DNA of 64,000 bases from Triplophysa rosa (Eukaryota > Chordata > Actinopteri > Cypriniformes > Nemacheilidae), in the NCBI RefSeq assembly GCF_024868665.1, contig NC_079890.1, positions 1,745,827-1,809,826 of the forward strand. Direction: 5' to 3'. The notes below the pieces were generated by a model. That model ran no database searches. It worked only from the letters and a program-made list of their open reading frames with translations, and was not told the origin of the DNA. This document shows, one piece after another, positions 58,581-64,000 of this stretch. How positions within the stretch are numbered: the first letter of the stretch is position 1; each line of letters opens with the position of its first letter. The position numbers and the translations under genes are program-made.

Positions 58581-60459
58581 TTTTTAAGAAATCACACATT
58601 TCTCCTTAACAAGCCACACAATATAATTGCCATCATTTATATCCAAAACACAGACAGCGTGGGTGTTGCACCAAAGTATGAGCAATTGTTATAATCATGC
58701 TTGCTTTCGCAGACACTCATTTTTATTCAGATTATCATTCTTCATGCATAACATCACATGGACTAAAATAAAAGATTAAAGCGTTTTCACTTGTGACCAC
58801 TGATATCAGACAGCCAAAAGGTAAAACGTGATTAAGTAATATGAAAATTGCTGTTATTAATAATGCGCGCATATGTTAATGGCTCACGCATGGCTGCATT
58901 GAAAGATGCACGTCACCTCAGCGTGTGTCAGCCTCATACATCTTAAGCTGTTTGGCTTAGAGGAATCTGTCCATGCATTCGAAAACCCAATAAAGAGATT
59001 TTCTCTGGATTTTTCAGTCCATCACGGCGGACACAAAGTCAATGTGGCTGGAAGTGACTGAGCGGTCTTCTATCAACTAACTTTCACACCTGAACTAAGA
59101 TGCTGTTTCTGCGGCACACGACATCTGTTTACCTGCAAAGCCTCATCTTGTTTTCTCGAGGTGTGCTGAAACTGAATTAAATTTCGAGGCGGGCGTGTTT
59201 CGCACAGCGTGACATGGATTTATGTTTTATATTGTGGAGTCAGGCTTTTTTAAAACAGTGTAAGCAATATATGAAGTGATTTAGACAGCTCAGTGTAGTG
59301 TGTATAAGATTATGATGGAGTCTCAGGGTGTTTCTGTTATTCAGGAGGATCGGGGAGGTGGGGGCTCTCTCGGTTTGCACCGGTGGGGTTTTGTGAACTT
59401 TTGAAATGAGAAATTTGCATTTGTGATTTTTGTCAATCCCGTAAAGGGGGTTGCCAGGGTGTTTGGAGTATTTTTTGCTTTGTGGTTCAAGTCAAACGTT
59501 TTTTTTGACAGCGCTGTTCATATCCGCTCCTAGATTTTACCCAGAGGAACTATTGTAGTATCATATATTATAATATATAATAGTTTGATGGAGTTCTCCA
59601 ATTTGTGTATCAACGTACATTCATACGCATGCGAATGCGACAGACCGCAAACGCAAGCCCGTCCAATGATATTTCTATTGATATTTCCATAGAAGATCAA
59701 AACGTCACAGCGTGACCTCTCGGTACAGAAATGTAAAAAATGGAGGAATCGCGCCCGCCCATTTTTGTACCACTGTCCGAACGATCTTCGAATGCTCAAA
59801 GTCAAGTCTGACCGCAGCTTTAGTCTCAGATGGTTCTCTTAAAATTGCTAAATAAAATTTTTAATTGCCAAATCTGTAAATTTGATGAGAAATGTTTGAG
59901 TTGATATTGAGATCTTCAATAATAGTGACTTTTGATTGCAGACGAGACAAATCTGAGCTCATTTTGACACATTGTTGACATCTGTTCTGAACTAATGACA
60001 CATTTTTCTGTAAGTCAGTGTATAAAATATGAGCAATTGTACTGTAATAGCGCTGCTTACCTTAGCGTGGAAATGATGGTAATGTCTCCACTACAATGAA
60101 GCTAATATTAGTTTGCAAAGATCTGGATGCTTAGACTGTTATTGGAGTTTTATTGTTTTCTTCTTGTTTTATCCATAATAATCTCTGTTTTCTGTTTGCA
60201 GGATGAGTCGGTTTATCTCATGGGAGATGTAAGCCCTTGTTTCCTTCTTAAGGGAGATGTGGCATCCAGAAAATGTTCCGTCTACATCTGCAGGCATCTG
60301 CTAGCAGAATAAATGACCATGTTTGGATCACTTTAAAGACCTCAAATAAACTCTCACTCTGTGCACCAAGGACTTGTGTTTTTTATTGTTTACTGCCGTT
60401 ATTTTTGCCTCAATAACATTGCTTTTAAAAGTATTTTAGTCTGCTTTAAGGTTGTACTC

Positions 60460-60705
60460 TTAAAGGGATAGTGCACCAAAAAATAAAAATGATTTCATCA
60501 TTCATTCACGCGCATGTCATTCCAAACCTGTATGAGTTTCTTCTGCAGAACACAAAAGAAGATATTTTGAAGAAGATTGGTAACCAAACTACGTTCAACT
60601 CTATTGACTTTCATTGTATGAACACAAAACCACTGAGACATTTCTCAAAATATCTTCTTTTGTGTTCCACAGAAGAAAGAGTGACGTACAGGTTGTAAAT
60701 GACAG
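60460..60705. repeat. Dispersed cyprinid-type repeat (TTAAAGGGATAGT), copy D, most complete
   Basis: It begins TTAAAGGGATAGTGCACCAA, then TTCCAAACCTGTATGAGTTT, CACAAAAGAAGATATTTTGA, GGTAACCAAACTACGTTCAA and CTCAAAATATCTTCTTTTGT, and ends near GTAAATGACAG. The arms AAAGAAGATATTTTGA and TCAAAATATCTTCTTT are mutual inverted repeats. A TTAA at the left edge would fit a TTAA-targeting DNA transposon, but I could not confirm the right edge. Confidence 0.8.
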
Positions 60706-61735
60706 TATATTTATTTTTTGACCCTTATTGCTCCAAGAGCCACGTCCTGCAGACTCTCATGTTTGAAAATCTTTATAGGACTTACACATTTAGAAATCCT
60801 GCTGACAGTGTCTGGAATAAAACATTATGTTCTCGAATCAAATTAATCTTTGTCTTATTGGTTTATCCGTTCATCTATCGCTCTTACACACGGTTTATCC
60901 GTAACGGCACATGCTGACGTCCACTGCAATTTGAATCAATCAAAAAACAACCGTTGGCTCTGATGATGGGTATATTTCCACAATCCTTTGCGCACGATGA
61001 CCGGCATGCCTACAAGACGAAAAGTTGGCAGTTGCAGATCATTATCCTAGAAATCGCGAAGACAACAAGGTTTGTTTTCATGATGCGACAAGCACAACAG
61101 CAGGGGTTTGACACGTCGGACAGGACATGATGCAAGTCACCGAGAGACAAGGAAGGCACGGTGCCCGGGGCTAATGAATAACACAACATGATCATTCTAG
61201 TGCGGAACTTTAAATACAAGGATTATTCAAAACGCAGGTAGTTCGATCGCATTTACAGACTTGATTATTTAATCTGGGATTAATGACACGGTTTCGCCTT
61301 AGGCTGCTCCGTCATGTCACTTTCCTTGTCATGTAATTGGTCTGTCAAGCATGAAGCCCGAGATATAGGATCCCATGTATGTGTCTATCAGTTGCGTAAC
61401 TTCACACATAACTGCATTTAAAGAAGCCGACTATTATTAGAGCAGTCAGCACCTGAGCACCCGGCCCGCCGTCTCTTTGATCCTTTTTGGATGCTGGAGT
61501 CATATCGCTGGTACTCGTCTGATCTCTTTGAAGATAACCACATAACCTTCAGATCTCCAAAGTTTCAAAGGAAAGCAAAAGTTTTTGGCAAACGGACAAA
61601 ATCGCTCGATGGTTTCTATGGCAACGTCTCTTATGCTCAATAACATGGTCGTGTTGAAGTGGTCGCGGTCGCATTCATGCATGGATGAGTTTAACGCGCT
61701 TACATGTTAACCATGTCATTTTTTGTGTTTTGCAG

Positions 61736-61840
61736 GTGGCGCCTTAAAATTCCGGACCAAAGTGAACCACCGGCAGTGCTGGAAAATGAAGATCTGTGTT
61801 GCTTTTCTCATGGTAGCTGTCCTTCACATCACTCACGCGG
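61736..61840 (+). other. cemip: cemip exon 2 (5' UTR plus first coding segment)
   Basis: The exon is bounded by TTTTGCAG|GTGGCG at 61736 and CACGCGG|GTATGT at 61840/61841. The first 50 bases are untranslated and contain the in-frame end (TAA at 61745-61747) of an upstream ORF started in exon 1. The donor lies one base into a codon. Confidence 0.65.
61786..61840 (+). CDS. cemip: Signal-peptide exon, probable cemip N-terminus
   Basis: ATG at 61786 (context GGAAAATGA, A at -3) opens MKICVAFLMVAVLHITHA plus one base of the next codon, then a GTATGT donor. A lysine followed by about 11 hydrophobic residues and a THA-type cleavage site make a textbook signal peptide, and the phase-1 intron right after it is typical of secreted proteins. 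CEMIP is a secreted or ER-associated protein with G8 and parallel beta-helix regions, needed for hyaluronan depolymerisation (family knowledge); none of those domains is in this window. Identity rests on position and orientation next to abhd17c, as in human 15q25. It could be another secreted protein gene. Confidence 0.6.
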
Positions 61841-62055
61841 GTATGTTTCTTTTTTTTGCTCAGTCAAAACAAACGTTTAATTGTTATATACTGTCAAAAT
61901 AAAAAGAATATAAAAACAGTGGAAGTAAGAAAATGCTACTTTTTTTGGAAAAAATTGAATTGGTGCAAAACTCGTTTATGCACACGTGAAGCTGAGTGAT
62001 TCATTGCTATGCGGTTGCTAAGGTGCTTGGGTGGTTGCCAAAGCATTCTTGGATA

Positions 62056-62127
62056 TGGGTGGAGTCAACTGGAAATTGTCATAATTTCCCCTTCAAAATT
62101 TTGACAATTTCCAGTTGACTCCACCCA
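62056..62127. other. Long near-perfect hairpin (31 paired bases)
   Basis: TGGGTGGAGTCAACTGGAAA and the next 6 bases (62056-62081) are exactly complementary to 62102-62127. After one T-T mismatch the stem continues for 5 further pairs (AATTT/AAATT), leaving an 8-base loop at 62088-62095. It lies in the intron about 215 bases after the signal-peptide exon. It may be a minimal MITE or a foldback transcript source. Confidence 0.9.
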
Positions 62128-63325
62128 ATTAAAAAGTCATTTAGAACATTTGGAAGTCACACTACCCTCCAAAATAACGTAACGTAACATGCAAACGTAA
62201 CGTAACGTACGTGAAATAATTGTATTAATAAAATAATTATAAAAGTAAAATAGTTGTATTAGTTGTAACTGTATCTGGTATCCGTCTATCATCAGCTATC
62301 CTTTTTATATTAGCTGACAGAAAGTATCGTGCCATTTCCTAATATACAATATCAAAAAGCTAGTCTAAAGCCGTCCAAAACACACCAACATCCTTCCAAT
62401 TTCAACGGAATCCATCCTACAGAGAAAGCGTCTAACTGAGAGTCTTATTACAGACAAAGCCTTGCGGATGCAGTTTGCCAAAGCCACAGCGGCCCTGAGA
62501 GATTTTATTCCACTGCGTTTCATTCTCGTCCAGCATTCCACAACTCGCATTAAAACCACGACGGTACAATCCATATCTTTACAAGTCTGTCAAACATTCT
62601 GTCCATCTCTGCTCCATTCGCATTTTCTTGGCACGGCACGGCAGCTGCGGCGTAATTTCAAACAGAAGTTCCTTTAGACCTTCGCTCGCTGTAATTGCAA
62701 ACATGAGTTGCGATTATGAAAAAGAAACGCAGCCTCCTGCATTAAAAGAAAGCGGAGAATGGAGCAAAGGTTTTTAAATTGTAAAAAAAGTATGATCGCA
62801 TGATTCAATTGCAACTGCGTAAATCTACGAGAACATGCTTTCATGTGTGTTTAGCTATGTTTGGTTTGTGGTATTTCAAGCAACGCTGTCATCATTCTGT
62901 CCAGCGAAGTGGATAATTTGCTTTTAAACACAAAGCACGGTGGGTTTTCACAGTTCCACGGCGACATGGGCTCTGCACATGGTGATGAGATTAATGCATC
63001 ACTGCAGGATAACTTTAAAAGCGTTTGTTTGAAATGACAGGCCGCTGCGATTTATTTTATTCAGTGCGAGCTGAGCATTAGATAAATGAGGTAATTGATT
63101 AAAGACACGCTTAAATCAAACCTTTCTTTGTCGTTCTTTCATCGGCTTTTCCTTTAGTTTGTGAGGCTTCTAAGGAGAATTTCATATTTTGCAGAATGTT
63201 GTTTGCTTTATAGTTTCACGTGGAAACTTGTATTTTTGAAGCATGTGCGGCTTTGTTCTAAAATGTACAGATGACGATATAGGCAGCGTTCCAAAAGATA
63301 TCTTCTAAGATGTCTTCAGGACTAG

Positions 63326-63493
63326 TCGGCTCCAGTCCTGGAGGGCCACATATCTGCTGAGTTTAATTCCATCTCTCATCCAACACGCCTGCTTGTCATT
63401 TTTTAATGGATCTTGAAGACTTTGATTGGCTTCAGGTGTGTTTGATTAGGGATGGATCTGAACTCTGCGGGACAGTGGTCCTCCCGGAGCCGA
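63326..63493. mobile_element. Palindromic dispersed repeat (CGGCTCCAGTCCTGGAGGGCC)
   Basis: CGGCTCC..GGAGGGCCAC at the left and GTGGTCCTCCCGGAGCCG at the right are inverted. The interior has TTTAATTCCATCTCTCATCC, CAGGTGTGTTTGATTAGGGA and TCTGAACTCTGCGGGACAGT, a repeat I recall as very common in teleosts (CAGTCCTGGAGGGCCAC). The target duplication was not resolved. Confidence 0.7.
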
Positions 63494-64000
63494 GGTACAA
63501 GCGCTGTTCTGATGCTGAGGAGGTGGGGAGATCCGAGTTGAAATGTCCCCCTTCTGACCTCAATTTCGGTCAATCGCATTTAAAAACGGCAAAACAATAC
63601 TCATTTGTCAAATTACTTACAGATTTTAAAAGCTGAGACTTCGTTTTAGGAGGCAACCTGGAAATTAAAGTTTGCATTTAATCACGTGTCGCAGGCCTCG
63701 CGGCATCTCGTCACGTTTGATGGAACTTCCCTAGTAACAGGGCTGACATTTATCAGGTGAACTTTGGGATTGCATTTTTTAAAAGATACATTCGGTGATG
63801 TTTCTTAATCAAATAAAGCACATGATTATGCTGCTTAGCCTGCAACGTGGACACACGTACAATGACCTAAAATGTTGTGTATTATGTGAGAATATTACAG
63901 ACTCAAAAAACACAAGACAAAGATCGTTCTATTGAAGCCCACATTAACAGACAAAAGCTTGTGAGATGCACTTTCACATTTTAAACGTGCTAGCCCATTA

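Larger units (their letters stand above)
47190..61735 (+). other. cemip: cemip intron 1, right part
   Basis: This part runs to the acceptor TTTTTTGTGTTTTGCAG ending at 61735. It holds nested elements at 47893-48598, a repeat at 50124-50390, a candidate promoter near 52071, an intact palindromic MITE (52936-53303), a degenerate array (53960-54870), minisatellite and AT-rich tracts (58090-58580), and dispersed repeats at 56522 and 60460. The stretches 48600-50120, 50400-52060, 54880-56520, 56650-58090, 58590-60455 and 60710-61735 have nothing I can name. A CpG-containing patch at 56000-56350 with open frames in several registers is unassigned. Confidence 0.5.
61841..64000 (+). other. cemip: cemip intron 2 (5' part)
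   Basis: The intron runs from GTATGT at 61841 to the window edge. It contains a GGTTGCTA fragment (62010-62045), a strong hairpin (62056-62127) and a palindromic repeat (63326-63493). The rest, including 62130-63320 and 63500-64000, shows no exon, RNA gene or repeat I recognise. Confidence 0.55.

Overview
This window looks like nuclear DNA from a teleost fish, probably a cypriniform (carp or zebrafish relative). The reasons are vertebrate-type split genes with consensus splice sites, very low coding density, and dispersed repeats of kinds I associate with cyprinid genomes: hAT-type MITEs, a tRNA-derived SINE, and the 'ACAAAAGAAGATATTTTGA' family. The species assignment is an inference. There is no bacterial-style gene organisation, no CRISPR array and no phage. 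Nearly all open reading frames here are chance or repeat-derived.

Two protein genes are supported, both on the + strand. (1) The 3' half of an ABHD17 depalmitoylase gene, best matched to abhd17c. An internal exon (4300-4479) carries the nucleophile serine, and the terminal exon (11401-11620) carries the catalytic Asp and His. A 3' UTR of about 1.7 kb follows, to a poly(A) signal near 13330; its first exon lies left of the window. (2) The 5' end of a second gene, most likely cemip (KIAA1199). It has a CpG-rich promoter with two CCAAT boxes and a TATA box (18369-18505), a non-coding first exon ending at 18699, an inferred intron of about 43 kb, and a first coding exon (61736-61840) encoding an 18-residue signal peptide followed by a phase-1 donor. 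The rest of this gene lies right of the window. In human 15q25, ABHD17C and CEMIP are neighbours in the same order and orientation; that recalled synteny supports the cemip call more than the short exon does.

Layout: 1-4299 abhd17c intron with transposons; 4300-4479 exon; 4480-11400 intron; 11401-13350 last exon and 3' UTR; 13350-18360 intergenic, with a three-copy repeat at 14430-15125; 18360-19080 CpG island, promoter and exon 1; 18700-61735 large intron; 61736-61840 coding exon; 61841-64000 next intron.

The most distinctive content is the repeat landscape. Six non-autonomous hAT insertions can be bounded by their 8-bp target duplications, three of them inside older repeats. One 76-bp MITE sits in one copy of a tandem duplication while the other copy preserves the empty TA site. 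There is a 630-bp pyrimidine tract, a 900-bp degenerate CTAGAGT-type array with a 306-bp higher-order period, a 103-bp perfectly alternating GT/GC tract, and a near-perfect 31-bp-stem hairpin just downstream of the signal-peptide exon. I found no convincing previously undescribed functional system. The best functional leads are an exon-junction-spanning upstream ORF in the cemip leader and two TATA-bearing candidate alternative start sites inside the large intron.
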